Shown here piece by piece: positions 26,514-35,097 of a DNA stretch of 38,661 bases; the first letter of the stretch is position 1, and every line of letters starts with the position of its first letter. Source of the stretch: Spongiibacteraceae bacterium. GTDB lineage: Bacteria > Pseudomonadota > Gammaproteobacteria > Pseudomonadales > PIVM01. The notes beneath the pieces were generated by a model. That model had not been told where the DNA came from, did not search any database, and was given only the letters and a program-made list of their open reading frames with translations. Both the position numbers and the translations under genes were made by a program. The stretch is taken from contig JAUXDF010000002.1 of assembly GCA_030618505.1 (NCBI GenBank), positions 1-38,661 on the forward strand. The letters run 5' to 3'.

Positions 26514-27197
26514 TTATGGTAATTTAAGCGTAAAACAACCACCGCCGGAGGGAAGATTGCTAATCTCAATCATGCCTTTTAATTCATCTTTCGTGTGCAT
26601 CGCTGCTATCTGGGCAGCAAAATACAAGCCCAAACTGGTGCTACCACTGTCAAAATCAATGCCTTTTACATAAGCAGAAGGTTCACGGATCATCATCTCC
26701 GGGTACCCTCTCCCATTATCCATCACCTTTATTTGTAGATATTCATCATCGATAGCGGCACTGATAACAATGCTGTCTTTGGTATATCTGGCAGCGTTTA
26801 CCAATATATTATTTAACACCCCGGCAATCAGGTCATCATCAAAATAGCCGGCAAGATTTTCCTCACACTGCACAGTGGTCGTGATATCACGAATATCAAA
26901 TAAGATACTATTTTGAGCTACTTGCTCCTCAAGGAAATCTCTAACAAATATCTCTTCAATATGAATAGGAAGCTCATCGCGCTGTAGCCTATATATACCG
27001 AGCAAGTAAATAAGATCATTTCGAATCCGGGATGCTTCACCCTGCAAAGTACAATATTTCTTTTTATGATTGTCTTCTTCGGCGGGGTATTCACTCATTA
27101 AATCCTCAAGGGAGGAGAGCAACATCCCCAGAGAGTTCTTCATATCATGAACAGAAGACGCTAACAGCAGGGAGAAATCATTATTGTTATCATTCAT
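26514..27197 (-). CDS. Cytosolic sensor histidine kinase, short
   Basis: 227 residues, no membrane segment. The H-box is SSVHDMKNSLG (H17), directly at the N-terminus, followed by the dimerisation helices. The HATPase domain has the N-box (VLNNILVNAARY), G1 (VMDNGRGYP) and G2 (SLGLYFAAQI). There is no separate sensory domain, so input must come from partners. Its ATG overlaps the TGA of the upstream REC-TPR gene (ATGA, 27194-27197), which shows translational coupling and a cognate pair. Confidence 0.85.
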   Translation of the reverse strand: MNDNNNDFSLLLASSVHDMKNSLGMLLSSLEDLMSEYPAEEDNHKKKYCTLQGEASRIRNDLIYLLGIYRLQRDELPIHIEEIFVRDFLEEQVAQNSILFDIRDITTTVQCEENLAGYFDDDLIAGVLNNILVNAARYTKDSIVISAAIDDEYLQIKVMDNGRGYPEMMIREPSAYVKGIDFDSGSTSLGLYFAAQIAAMHTKDELKGMIEISNLPSGGGCFTLKLP

Positions 27198-28843
27198 GCT
27201 TTTTTATCCGCCCATTTTTCCAGTTGCTGTTTAAGGTTTTCCCGGAGCTTGTAAAACTGACTATCCTCTTCTAAATATTCCAATTTAATCAGTATGCGCT
27301 TACAGCGGGAAAGATAAATGCTGTCAGTGCCTGTTTTAACCATCTCTCTAACCAGGGCCATCGCCAGATTTAAATTCAGTGCCACATGATTAGGGAAGAT
27401 TCGCAAGGCTTTGTTAAAGAAATCGACAGCGCCTTTGAAGTCCTTGGCATCAAACAAGGCCTTTCCTTCGTGGTTAAACTCAAGCATTTTGGCTTTACCG
27501 GCCTGACTGACCGGCTCATCAAGGCAGTTATCAATGGCGTTGGTAACTGCCTCATCATCACGGTATTTTTCCGCCAGATTGGTAAGTACTTCCTTGGCCT
27601 TTTCGCTTTCACCATTGGCATGAAGCGCTCTGGCACGACTTAATATCACCTCGGGAGGCAACTCCTCTAAAGCTTCCATTTTTGATAAAGATTCTTCTGC
27701 CGATTTTAAAAACTCCTCCGCCTTATCCTCTTTTCCGGCAGCTTTCGCGGTCTCAAATTGCATATACTTGGTTCTGACCTGAACCCCTGCATCCCCGCAA
27801 AATCGTTTGCTCACTCGCTTCAACGTAGTGTTCGCATCCTCATAACGCCTTTTATCAAAGCCTGAACCACTATCTACCACCTTATTCAAACAACTGACAT
27901 AGTTAAAATAATTGCTCGGCTCTTCATGGCAGGAATGCAGGCCAATTTTGACGACTTTTTTATGCGCTTTCTCCGCTCTCTCCAGATCATCATTAGTTTC
28001 ACAGACTGCAGCCAATTTTATTTGTCGCAATATGGCTTCCGGTGAAAGCTCTGCGGCCTCTTCAAGAATCGCCTGAGCCTCGAAGGTATTACCCTTTTCA
28101 TTCAAGACCTCTGCCAAACAATCATGCACCTCAAGACAAGGACTGCGTTGCTGCAGCAAACTTCGAAAAACCTCTTCAGATTTATCCAGCATACCGACAC
28201 CCATCAGCGCCTTTCCCAAACCGATCATCGCCCAGACCATCTGGCGTTCTTTCAAGGCATCCTGATAGAGAGCTATCGCCTCTTTATATTGCTTGGTACG
28301 CAACATAAAGTTACCCAGCATCTTTGTACATAAAGTGCGGTATTTATCATTCAGAGCTATTTTATCTTCACATAATTCGATAGCTAGCTCGTACTGCTCA
28401 TTGTCTGCAGCCTCATTAATCGCACTCAACTCGTTCCTGGCAATAAGCAGTGCATCAAGACGTTTTTGCAGATAAGGCGGTGAAAATGGTTTGGCGATAT
28501 AGGCATCAGGCTGATTTTCTATGGCACTGTAAACCTTGTCACGAGTGGTTTCAGCGGTAATCATCAAGTACAGACTGGAGTGTTTGATCAGGTTTCGAAA
28601 TCGCATTTCCTCCAACAACTGCTGTCCGTTCTTTTTCTCCCCCAGATTAAAATCAGCCAGAATAATGTCATATCTGTGCTTCATGCACATCTCCATCGCC
28701 TCTTCACATTTGCTGGCGGTATCCACATGCTCGGAGCCAAATTTAGCCAACAAGCGTTTTATCGACGCACGGATATCAGGATAATCATCGACCACCAAAC
28801 ATTTTTTGTTTTTATAGAGTCGAACAATATCGATCTGCAGCAT
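27194..28843 (-). CDS. Response regulator with REC domain and long TPR region
   Basis: 549 residues. The N-terminal receiver domain (about 12-130) has all key residues: D19/D20 (VVDD), the phosphorylation site D64 (ILADFNLG), T96 (MITAET) and K118 (AKPF). From about 140 onward come many TPR-like helical hairpins (ELAIELCEDKIALN, YKEAIALYQDALKE, ALFDAKDFKGAVDFFNKALRI). No DNA-binding or enzyme domain is seen, so output should be by protein-protein contact. It is translationally coupled to the short histidine kinase. REC-TPR proteins with kinases occur in other gammaproteobacteria; their role is poorly defined. Confidence 0.88.
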   Translation of the reverse strand: MLQIDIVRLYKNKKCLVVDDYPDIRASIKRLLAKFGSEHVDTASKCEEAMEMCMKHRYDIILADFNLGEKKNGQQLLEEMRFRNLIKHSSLYLMITAETTRDKVYSAIENQPDAYIAKPFSPPYLQKRLDALLIARNELSAINEAADNEQYELAIELCEDKIALNDKYRTLCTKMLGNFMLRTKQYKEAIALYQDALKERQMVWAMIGLGKALMGVGMLDKSEEVFRSLLQQRSPCLEVHDCLAEVLNEKGNTFEAQAILEEAAELSPEAILRQIKLAAVCETNDDLERAEKAHKKVVKIGLHSCHEEPSNYFNYVSCLNKVVDSGSGFDKRRYEDANTTLKRVSKRFCGDAGVQVRTKYMQFETAKAAGKEDKAEEFLKSAEESLSKMEALEELPPEVILSRARALHANGESEKAKEVLTNLAEKYRDDEAVTNAIDNCLDEPVSQAGKAKMLEFNHEGKALFDAKDFKGAVDFFNKALRIFPNHVALNLNLAMALVREMVKTGTDSIYLSRCKRILIKLEYLEEDSQFYKLRENLKQQLEKWADKKA

Positions 28844-29049
28844 AATGTATGAGCCAAAGCTGTTAAATAAAATACGGGTTATAAATGAGTCTAGATCAGC
28901 CTGCCACGCTTTGCAGGCTTAAGAGCATGAAAATCCACAGTTTTCGTGGAGTCCGCCACAGATATACCTCTATTTTGTCCAGAAAAGCCGTTATAATCTT
29001 TTAACCTTAAGCCTTAAAATATTATTCATTTCGCGAAGCAGTACAAATT

Positions 29050-31902
29050 ATGTTCATTCGTTATAGCTTGAGCGCAATCACTCCCCTGCTGCTTTTGCTG
29101 GGTCTGACCGTTTTTGCCATCAATGGCGAGGCGGCTTCGCCTCCCCCCTTCAATAACTGGCAAACTATCGAAACCGATCACTTTCGTATTAATTATGAAA
29201 AACCACATGCCAGGCAGGCACAACATCTGGCGGATATCGCCGAATCGGTCTATCCGAAAATCACCCAATACCTGGACTGGCAACCCAAGCGCAAGACGCA
29301 GGTAAACCTGTTTGACTTTACCGATGCTACCCACGGTTGGGCAAATATTCTCCCCTACCCACTCACCGGGATATTTATGACCCCACCGGATGAGGGAGAA
29401 CTACTTGGCAATGACGATTGGCTACAGCTGCTATTTACCCACGAATTTCTTCATATCGTCCATCTCGACAAAGTACGCACAACACCGGCCAGCCTGCAAA
29501 ATATTTTCGGGCGCCACCGCTGGCTGTTTCCAAATCGTTTTCAGCCCGCCTGGGTCAGTGAGGGTCTGGCGACCTATACTGAATCTCACTTCAGTCTGGT
29601 GAATGGCGGACGAGCACTAAGCCCCTATTATGAAATGTTGATGCGCCTGGAAGTCGCCCAGGGTTTAAAGCCCATCGAGGAAATCAACACTAATGGCAAC
29701 TTCTGGCCGCTGAACCATAGCTATCTCTACGGCAGCTATTTTTTCGTGTTTTTGGAAGAGGAGTACGGCGACAAGGTTATTAGCCGCTATGTAAATGACT
29801 ATAGCGACAACCTGGTTCCCTATCGAATTGTCAGCAATCCGCTAAAGACCACCGGGCTGAAACTGCCACAACTCTGGCAGCGCTTTGAGCAGTGGTTGCA
29901 CCAACGCTTTGATCCACAGATTGCACAGATACGCGAACAGGGAGAAGTGGGCGGAGAAGCATTAACCAATAGCGGTTTTTTCTCAGCTAACCCCGTGCAA
30001 AACAATCTCGGTGAACTCTATTTTGTTGAAAACGATGCGGGCAGCCATGCCTATTTAGCCCAGCTCATTTCAGGCAAAAAGAAAGAAGAACAAACAAAAC
30101 GCTATCGTCGACTGACAAAGGTGCAACCCGGTGCCCGAATCGACAGTCACCCCACCGAAGGCATTATCATCGCCCAGCCTGAGATATGCGACCATAATCG
30201 CAGTTACTACGACCTGTTTCTACTTCCTCGAGACGAAGGCAAACCTCGGCGCCTGACCAAATGCTCCCGTTACCGGCTCGCCAGCTGGCACCCCAATGGC
30301 AAACAACTGGCCGCAGTGCATGTTAATCAGGGTATCGTGCGTATTGACCTGTTATCGTCTGATGCTGTTCCTCTTGATACGCTGTATCGAGGCGGGACGA
30401 ACGAAGCCATTAACGCCATCGACTGGTCTCCGGACGGACAGCGGTTATTGGTCAGTCGAAAAATCAATCAGCAGTGGGATCTGTATTATCTGGATGTCAC
30501 GAGTCACCAATGGCAACAGATTACCGATGACAAGGTAACCCAGTTAAATGGCCGCTTCAGCGATGATGGACAACATATTGTTTACAGCAGCGACAAGGAT
30601 GACCAATTTCGAATAAAGTTACTTGATACCGAAAGCGGCACTGTCAGCACCCTCAGCAATCGACTTGGTGCATCGTTACACCCATCCGGTTATGGCGAGA
30701 AAGGTGTGCTGGCTTATACCGCAATCGACAGCGAGGGGCAGGACATTTACCAACTTGGCTTAAACGAGACACAGATAGAAAAATTCATATTACCCACTCC
30801 CCAAACTGTCGCGACAACAGACAGCAGCAGCCCCGAAAACGCTACTACTGTCGAGTATCAAAGCACGCGTTACAACCCCCTGCGCAGTATTGCGCCAACG
30901 TCTTGGGAGCCCGTCTGGCGAACCGATGATGGCGACAGCACCGCGTTGGGCATCAGCGTATCGGGACAAGATGCGGTTGGGCTGCATTTTTACAATGCTC
31001 AGCTATTGTATGAAACCGATGTAAAAGAATACTTCGGCACCATCAACTATATTTTTGACCAACGCCTTTTCCTCAGTTTCGACAAGGAGTTTGATGTTGA
31101 AGTGGTTGTTGATGGTAAAACCAGCATCTACGAAACCAATACCGAATACCAGATGGCCTATACCTTTCCCTTTGACACACTGGATGAGCGCTGGCATATC
31201 TCCCCCGCCTACAGTTTCGAGCGCGTTAAATACAAATCAAGGGACAGCTCCCTACAAGCGGCAAGAGAAAACGTCCTCGGCATACATTTTTCATACAGCA
31301 ACGTGCAACAGTACATACTCTCACACGGCCCCGCCGAGGGAAGATCCATTGAGTTTATTGTCGAGAGTTATGACTGGCTTAACAACGATTTTACCGGCGA
31401 GGTATACACCCTCGACTGGCATGAATATATCCCCGCTTTTGGCACAACTTTAGCGCTACGCTTTATGCAAGGCTGGGGAACAGAAAATCCAACGAAATTT
31501 GAGCTCGGTGGTGTATTTTCCGAATACGAATTTGATATACCGCGTATTAATCAACGCAGTTATTCGCTTCGAGGCTATAGCACCAACGCCACTTACCTGC
31601 GAGGCCGACGTGCCCGCCTGGGCAGTGCAGAGTGGCGAATACCAATTAATCAAAAATATTACTCTTATATGGTACCGCCTATAGGTTTTGGCAAAATGTC
31701 TACCATTCTTTTTGCTGAAAGCGGCGCTGCCTGGGATAAGGGCGGATCGCCAGATAGCTACTATTCATCCGCCGGCGCCGAATTTATCGCAGAAATTATT
31801 CTTGGTTATAACCTGGTGCTGGATACTCGCCTGGGCTATGCCCATGGTTTTGATGAGATTGGTGAAGACCGTTATTATGTGCGTATTGGCAGGGCATTTT
31901 AA
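29050..31902 (+). CDS. Zinc metalloprotease / TolB-like propeller / outer-membrane barrel fusion
   Basis: 950 residues in three parts. After a signal peptide (about 1-29) comes a gluzincin-type protease: HEFLH (131-135) with the likely third ligand in WVSEGLATYTES (E171). Residues 320-590 carry PD40/TolB-like propeller repeats (LASWHPNGKQLAAVH, AIDWSPDGQRLLVSRK, NGRFSDDGQHIVYSS). The last 300 residues look like an Omp85/surface-antigen type barrel: transmembrane strands, the motif SLRGY (LRGY 840-843), and a C-terminal Phe (YYVRIGRAF). So the protease and propeller would face the periplasm (or outside) from an outer-membrane anchor. Start ATG 29050. It stands alone, divergent from the REC-TPR gene. 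Substrate unknown. Confidence 0.8.
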   Translation: MFIRYSLSAITPLLLLLGLTVFAINGEAASPPPFNNWQTIETDHFRINYEKPHARQAQHLADIAESVYPKITQYLDWQPKRKTQVNLFDFTDATHGWANILPYPLTGIFMTPPDEGELLGNDDWLQLLFTHEFLHIVHLDKVRTTPASLQNIFGRHRWLFPNRFQPAWVSEGLATYTESHFSLVNGGRALSPYYEMLMRLEVAQGLKPIEEINTNGNFWPLNHSYLYGSYFFVFLEEEYGDKVISRYVNDYSDNLVPYRIVSNPLKTTGLKLPQLWQRFEQWLHQRFDPQIAQIREQGEVGGEALTNSGFFSANPVQNNLGELYFVENDAGSHAYLAQLISGKKKEEQTKRYRRLTKVQPGARIDSHPTEGIIIAQPEICDHNRSYYDLFLLPRDEGKPRRLTKCSRYRLASWHPNGKQLAAVHVNQGIVRIDLLSSDAVPLDTLYRGGTNEAINAIDWSPDGQRLLVSRKINQQWDLYYLDVTSHQWQQITDDKVTQLNGRFSDDGQHIVYSSDKDDQFRIKLLDTESGTVSTLSNRLGASLHPSGYGEKGVLAYTAIDSEGQDIYQLGLNETQIEKFILPTPQTVATTDSSSPENATTVEYQSTRYNPLRSIAPTSWEPVWRTDDGDSTALGISVSGQDAVGLHFYNAQLLYETDVKEYFGTINYIFDQRLFLSFDKEFDVEVVVDGKTSIYETNTEYQMAYTFPFDTLDERWHISPAYSFERVKYKSRDSSLQAARENVLGIHFSYSNVQQYILSHGPAEGRSIEFIVESYDWLNNDFTGEVYTLDWHEYIPAFGTTLALRFMQGWGTENPTKFELGGVFSEYEFDIPRINQRSYSLRGYSTNATYLRGRRARLGSAEWRIPINQKYYSYMVPPIGFGKMSTILFAESGAAWDKGGSPDSYYSSAGAEFIAEIILGYNLVLDTRLGYAHGFDEIGEDRYYVRIGRAF

Positions 31903-32001
31903 CAGTGGGCACTTGTAGCAGCCCAGCGCTGCAATATCAGCATGCCCCCCAACAATCACCCTCATAGCATCATTTTACTAACACAAAAAAACGTCAGAAA
32001 A

Positions 32002-32015
32002 CTGATATCAATCAA
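32002..32015 (+). promoter_or_regulatory. Candidate FNR/Anr box before the DUF1538 operon
   Basis: CTGAT-ATCA-ATCAA matches 9 of 10 defined bases of the FNR consensus TTGAT-N4-ATCAA. A fair -10, TATGAT, lies at 32059-32064. The box centre would then be about 62 bp before the start of transcription, close to the classical -61.5 class I position. The operon's start codon is at 32117. Binding is inference. Confidence 0.45.
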
Positions 32016-32116
32016 GGTAGACAGCCAAACAATTAACCACAAAGAAGTGAACATGAACTATGATTAAGGACTTCCCTTCAAATTAATTATTCTGCAAACG
32101 AGAAGAAAAGCCAAAA

Positions 32117-32851
32117 GTGAAGCAAGCACTCACAGCATTTCTGAAAACGCTATTAAATAGCGCACGCGACCTGCTTCCAATCGTTGCTGTCGTGCTCTTT
32201 TTTCAATTTGTGGTACTCCAGCAACCACTGCCCAACATGGCAGGGCTGATCATCGGTATGGCCTTCGTGGTACTGGGTTTAACCTTTTTTATCTACGGCT
32301 TGGAAATGGGTCTATTCCCCATCGGCGAATCAATGGCTCATGCTTTTGCCCGTAAAGGCAGTATATTCTGGTTGCTAACGTTTGCTTTCGCCCTTGGTTT
32401 TGGCACCACTATCGCAGAACCTGCACTTATTGCGGTGGCGAAAGAAGCCGCCACCATCGCCGCAGAAGGCAATATGATAGTGAACACCGAAGAGGCAAGA
32501 TCAAGCTACGCCTCCGGGTTGCGTTTAACCGTGGCTTTTTCGGTTGGCCTTGCTATTGTTATTGGCGTACTGAGAATATTGAAGGGCTGGCCAATTCAGT
32601 ACCTTATTGTTGGCGGTTATATTCTTGTGGTTTTAATGACCACCATTGCGCCGAAAGAAATTATTGGTATAGCCTATGATTCCGGCGGCGTCACTACTTC
32701 CACCATTACCGTACCGCTGGTAACGGCACTCGGGGTAGGCCTCGCATCCTCCATTAAAGGGCGAAACCCAATGATCGACGGCTTTGGCTTAATTGCCTTT
32801 GCCTCATTAACACCGATGATCTTTGTGATGGCTTACGGGATGTTAATATGA
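32117..32851 (+). CDS. DUF1538 membrane protein, first copy
   Basis: 244 residues starting at GTG (MKQALTAFLKT). Six to seven hydrophobic segments, with the family motifs GFGTTIAEPALIAVA (about 95-109) and YDSGGVTTSTITVPLVTALG (about 186-205) and the end IDGFGLIAFASLTPM. The family is an uncharacterised membrane protein thought to be a transporter; the repeated polar GG/TT stretches inside membrane segments resemble substrate- or ion-binding loops. Many genomes encode both halves as one protein; here they are two genes overlapping by ATGA. Followed by a PII-like and a CBS protein, hence probably a nucleotide-regulated transporter. Substrate unknown. Confidence 0.85.
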   Translation: MKQALTAFLKTLLNSARDLLPIVAVVLFFQFVVLQQPLPNMAGLIIGMAFVVLGLTFFIYGLEMGLFPIGESMAHAFARKGSIFWLLTFAFALGFGTTIAEPALIAVAKEAATIAAEGNMIVNTEEARSSYASGLRLTVAFSVGLAIVIGVLRILKGWPIQYLIVGGYILVVLMTTIAPKEIIGIAYDSGGVTTSTITVPLVTALGVGLASSIKGRNPMIDGFGLIAFASLTPMIFVMAYGMLI

Positions 32852-33648
32852 TCGAGCTCCTCAAAGAATTTTTCATGATGTTCCTGTCCACGATTGTGGA
32901 TGTGCTTCCCATCATCACCATTATTTTTGCCTTCCAGCTTTTTGTTATCCGCCGCCCCGTTCCCAATATCAAAAAGGTCTGCTTTGGTTTTATCTACGTT
33001 TTGATCGGCTTGTCACTTTTTCTGCTGGGACTTGAGAAGGCTCTATTTCCACTTGGCCGGACAATGGCCGAGCAGCTCACCGCAGCTAACTTTATCACCG
33101 AAAGCGGAGATCTTACACTCGTCAGCTGGAAGGATTATTACTGGGTATATCTATTTGCATTTATGATCGGCTTTAGCACTACTATCGCAGAACCATCACT
33201 AATGGCCGTCGCTATTAAGGCCAATGAAGTATCGGGTGGTGCAATTGGTATCTGGGGTTTGCGGATAGCCGTTGCCTTCGGTGTGGCCTTTGGCATTTCG
33301 CTGGGGAGCTATCGCATTGTGGTGGGTCATCCGATCCACTACTACATTATCGCTGGCTATATTGTCGTTGTAATACAAACTTTTTTTGCTCCCAAGCTGA
33401 TCATCCCCCTGGCCTACGACTCAGGCGGCGTCACCACCTCAACAGTAACAGTTCCACTGGTTGCAGCTCTGGGTTTGGGCTTATCAGAGACAGTACCGGG
33501 AAGAAGCCCTTTGATTGACGGTTTTGGCCTAATCGCCTTTGCCAGCTTGTTCCCGATCATATCCGTGATGTTTTACGCACAGCTCGCTGAAGCACGATCA
33601 CGGCTGGAATTTTTTAAAAACAGAAACAACGAAAACAAAAAAGCTTAG
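32848..33648 (+). CDS. DUF1538 membrane protein, second copy
   Basis: 266 residues, a diverged paralogue of the preceding protein with the same order of motifs: GFSTTIAEPSLMAVA, YDSGGVTTSTVTVPLVAALG, IDGFGLIAFASLFPI. Six to seven membrane segments and a charged C-terminal tail (FFKNRNNENKKA). Its ATG overlaps the stop of the first copy (ATGA), so equal amounts of both are made. The likely form is a heteromer corresponding to the fused two-domain DUF1538 proteins of other bacteria. The PII-like gene starts 10 bp downstream. Confidence 0.85.
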   Translation: MIELLKEFFMMFLSTIVDVLPIITIIFAFQLFVIRRPVPNIKKVCFGFIYVLIGLSLFLLGLEKALFPLGRTMAEQLTAANFITESGDLTLVSWKDYYWVYLFAFMIGFSTTIAEPSLMAVAIKANEVSGGAIGIWGLRIAVAFGVAFGISLGSYRIVVGHPIHYYIIAGYIVVVIQTFFAPKLIIPLAYDSGGVTTSTVTVPLVAALGLGLSETVPGRSPLIDGFGLIAFASLFPIISVMFYAQLAEARSRLEFFKNRNNENKKA

Positions 33649-33658
33649 GAGATCCCTT

Positions 33659-34009
33659 ATGCATTTTAAAATGATTATTGTCTTTGTCGAAGATGACAAG
33701 ACCGATGCCGTGGTGAAAGCAGCGCGCCATGCTGGGGCAACTGGTTCAACAATCATCAACAATGCCAGAGGCGAAGGACTGAAAAAAAATAAAACGTTTT
33801 TTGGTCTATCACTGGAAACCCAGAGAGACGTTTTACTTTTTTTGGTAGAAGAACATCTTAGCCGACATATACTCGAGGAAATCGGCAAAGCAGGACATTT
33901 TGATGACAGCCCTGGCACAGGCATCGCTGTTCAAATTGATGTTGAGGATGCCATCGGGGTAAAACACCAGATTGAGAAACTAGCCGATATCGTGGAGAAA
34001 GAGCTATGA
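33659..34009 (+). CDS. PII-like signalling protein of the DUF1538 operon
   Basis: 116 residues, the size of a PII trimer subunit. The fold order fits: MHFKMIIVFVEDDKTDAVVKAARHAGATGSTI (beta1-alpha1), a T-loop around 37-55 (RGEGLKKNKTFFG) and a B-loop-like FDDSPGTGIAVQ (81-92). The uridylylated tyrosine of GlnB/GlnK and the canonical TGxxGDGKIF B-loop are absent, so it is not a classical nitrogen PII. PII-like proteins next to transporters, such as GlnK with AmtB, usually bind nucleotides and gate the transporter. Shine-Dalgarno GGAG 7 bp before ATG. It overlaps the CBS gene by ATGA. Confidence 0.8.
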   Translation: MHFKMIIVFVEDDKTDAVVKAARHAGATGSTIINNARGEGLKKNKTFFGLSLETQRDVLLFLVEEHLSRHILEEIGKAGHFDDSPGTGIAVQIDVEDAIGVKHQIEKLADIVEKEL

Positions 34010-34413
34010 GTGAAAAAACACTGATTCGCACACGCGAGATAATGACCAAGCAACATATCGAACTTGATGGTTTGATGACCGTAGCAGATGCCATTAAGGA
34101 AATGGCCGCCGCCAAGGCCAATGTGCTGATTGTTAAAAAACGTGATCAAGATGATGAATACGGTATCGTTCAGTTATCGGATATTGCCAAAAAAGTATTG
34201 GCAAAAGATCGCTCTGCCGATCGGGTAAATATCTATGAGATCATGACAAAGCCGGTTATCAGCGTCTCTCCTGATATGGATGTTCGTTACTGCTCACGAC
34301 TTTTTGAACAGTTTGGTTTATCCAGCGTACCGGTCATTGAGCAAGGCGAGATTATTGGAATGGTGGGATACACTGAGCTGGTTCTGCAGGGGCTGCTAAA
34401 ATTGCAAGAATAG
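34006..34413 (+). CDS. CBS-pair protein of the DUF1538 operon
   Basis: 135 residues making two CBS motifs: residues 9-65 (TREIMTKQHIELDGLMTVADAIKEM, YGIVQLSDI) and 74-131 (IYEIMTKPVISVSPDMDVRYCSRL, VPVIEQGEIIGMVGYTEL). CBS pairs bind adenine nucleotides such as AMP, ATP or c-di-AMP and control channels and transporters. No other domain. Last gene of the four-gene operon, joined by a 4-base overlap to the PII-like gene; a REP-like palindrome follows 26 bp after the stop. Confidence 0.88.
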   Translation: MSEKTLIRTREIMTKQHIELDGLMTVADAIKEMAAAKANVLIVKKRDQDDEYGIVQLSDIAKKVLAKDRSADRVNIYEIMTKPVISVSPDMDVRYCSRLFEQFGLSSVPVIEQGEIIGMVGYTELVLQGLLKLQE

Positions 34414-34439
34414 GAGGATTAGCATTTGATTCCAGCCAA

Positions 34440-34460
34440 GTAGGGTGCGCCCCGCGCACC
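34440..34460. repeat. Single REP-like palindrome
   Basis: GTAG foot (34440-34443) directly followed by a 7-3-7 hairpin, GGTGCGC-CCC-GCGCACC (34444-34460), the same design as the pair at 55-111. Flanking bases extend the symmetry (CAAGT with ACTTG, CCAG with CTGG; about 34432-34470). It sits at the 3' end of the CBS gene and may stabilise or end that mRNA. Confidence 0.72.
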
Positions 34461-34524
34461 ACTTGCCTGGCTTCCACACAGAAGCACGGAAACATTCTGC
34501 CAAACAGTGCTTTTACTCACGCAA

Positions 34525-35058
34525 CTATTTCCCCTGCCCCGCTATATTTTTCTCCAGCTGATCTTCACGTGATGGTTTCATGCCGATGGTACGCCCTTCC
34601 ATCAAGGCGGCACTGTGCGCCACACCACTTTGTAGCTTATACATAGTCCAAACCATACCCACACGATTGGCTGATCCACAGTGAATCAACATAGGATAAT
34701 TATCTTCATTTTCTACCAGGGTTTTGAACTGAGTGAACACTTCAGCGGTAGGCCAGCTCTTGCCAACCGGAATATTGTGATAGGAAAGCTCCGCTTTTTT
34801 GGCCAGCTCAGCCTCATCCGACGTCCCCTCTGAGACGGTTCTCAAATCTACAATGGTTTTAAAACCATGGGACTTCAATTCTTCAAGTGCTCCCGGGGCG
34901 AGTTTCCCGGAAGTTGCCACATAGGGCGTGTGACGATGATAGTTATAAACCTTATCACTAACCACATCACCAAAAGGCACTTGAGAAGCCGCCATCGAGG
35001 CCTGAGCCATTAAAATAGAAACAATAAAAACACTGAGTTTTACAGCGAAAGTGCGCAT
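34525..35058 (-). CDS. Exported DUF442/dual-specificity-phosphatase-like protein
   Basis: 177 residues with a signal peptide (about 1-23, cleavage near SMAA). The domain runs through GALEELKSHGFKTIVDLR and SYHNIPVG to a Cys-Arg loop HCGSANRVG (C127, R132; CX4R), as in the DUF442 (beta-lactamase hydrolase-like, BLH) family. From family knowledge, DUF442 domains are fused to persulfide dioxygenases and rhodaneses and stand in BigR/SqrR-controlled sulfide detoxification operons. A persulfide or thiol role is therefore plausible; a phosphatase role is the alternative. Two copies of an ATTAGC palindrome lie upstream, shared with the ArsR-family gene. Shine-Dalgarno AGGAC 9 bp before ATG 35058. Confidence 0.75.
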   Translation of the reverse strand: MRTFAVKLSVFIVSILMAQASMAASQVPFGDVVSDKVYNYHRHTPYVATSGKLAPGALEELKSHGFKTIVDLRTVSEGTSDEAELAKKAELSYHNIPVGKSWPTAEVFTQFKTLVENEDNYPMLIHCGSANRVGMVWTMYKLQSGVAHSAALMEGRTIGMKPSREDQLEKNIAGQGK

Positions 35059-35097
35059 AGTCTTTGTCCTGTTAGTACATGGGGTTAGCCTAAGTAT

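Noticed and set aside
28898..28919. Hairpin AGCCTGC-N8-GCAGGCT between the divergent REC-TPR and protease genes
   Set aside because: It lies between two gene starts, where a terminator is not expected, and has no T-run; no known operator pattern.
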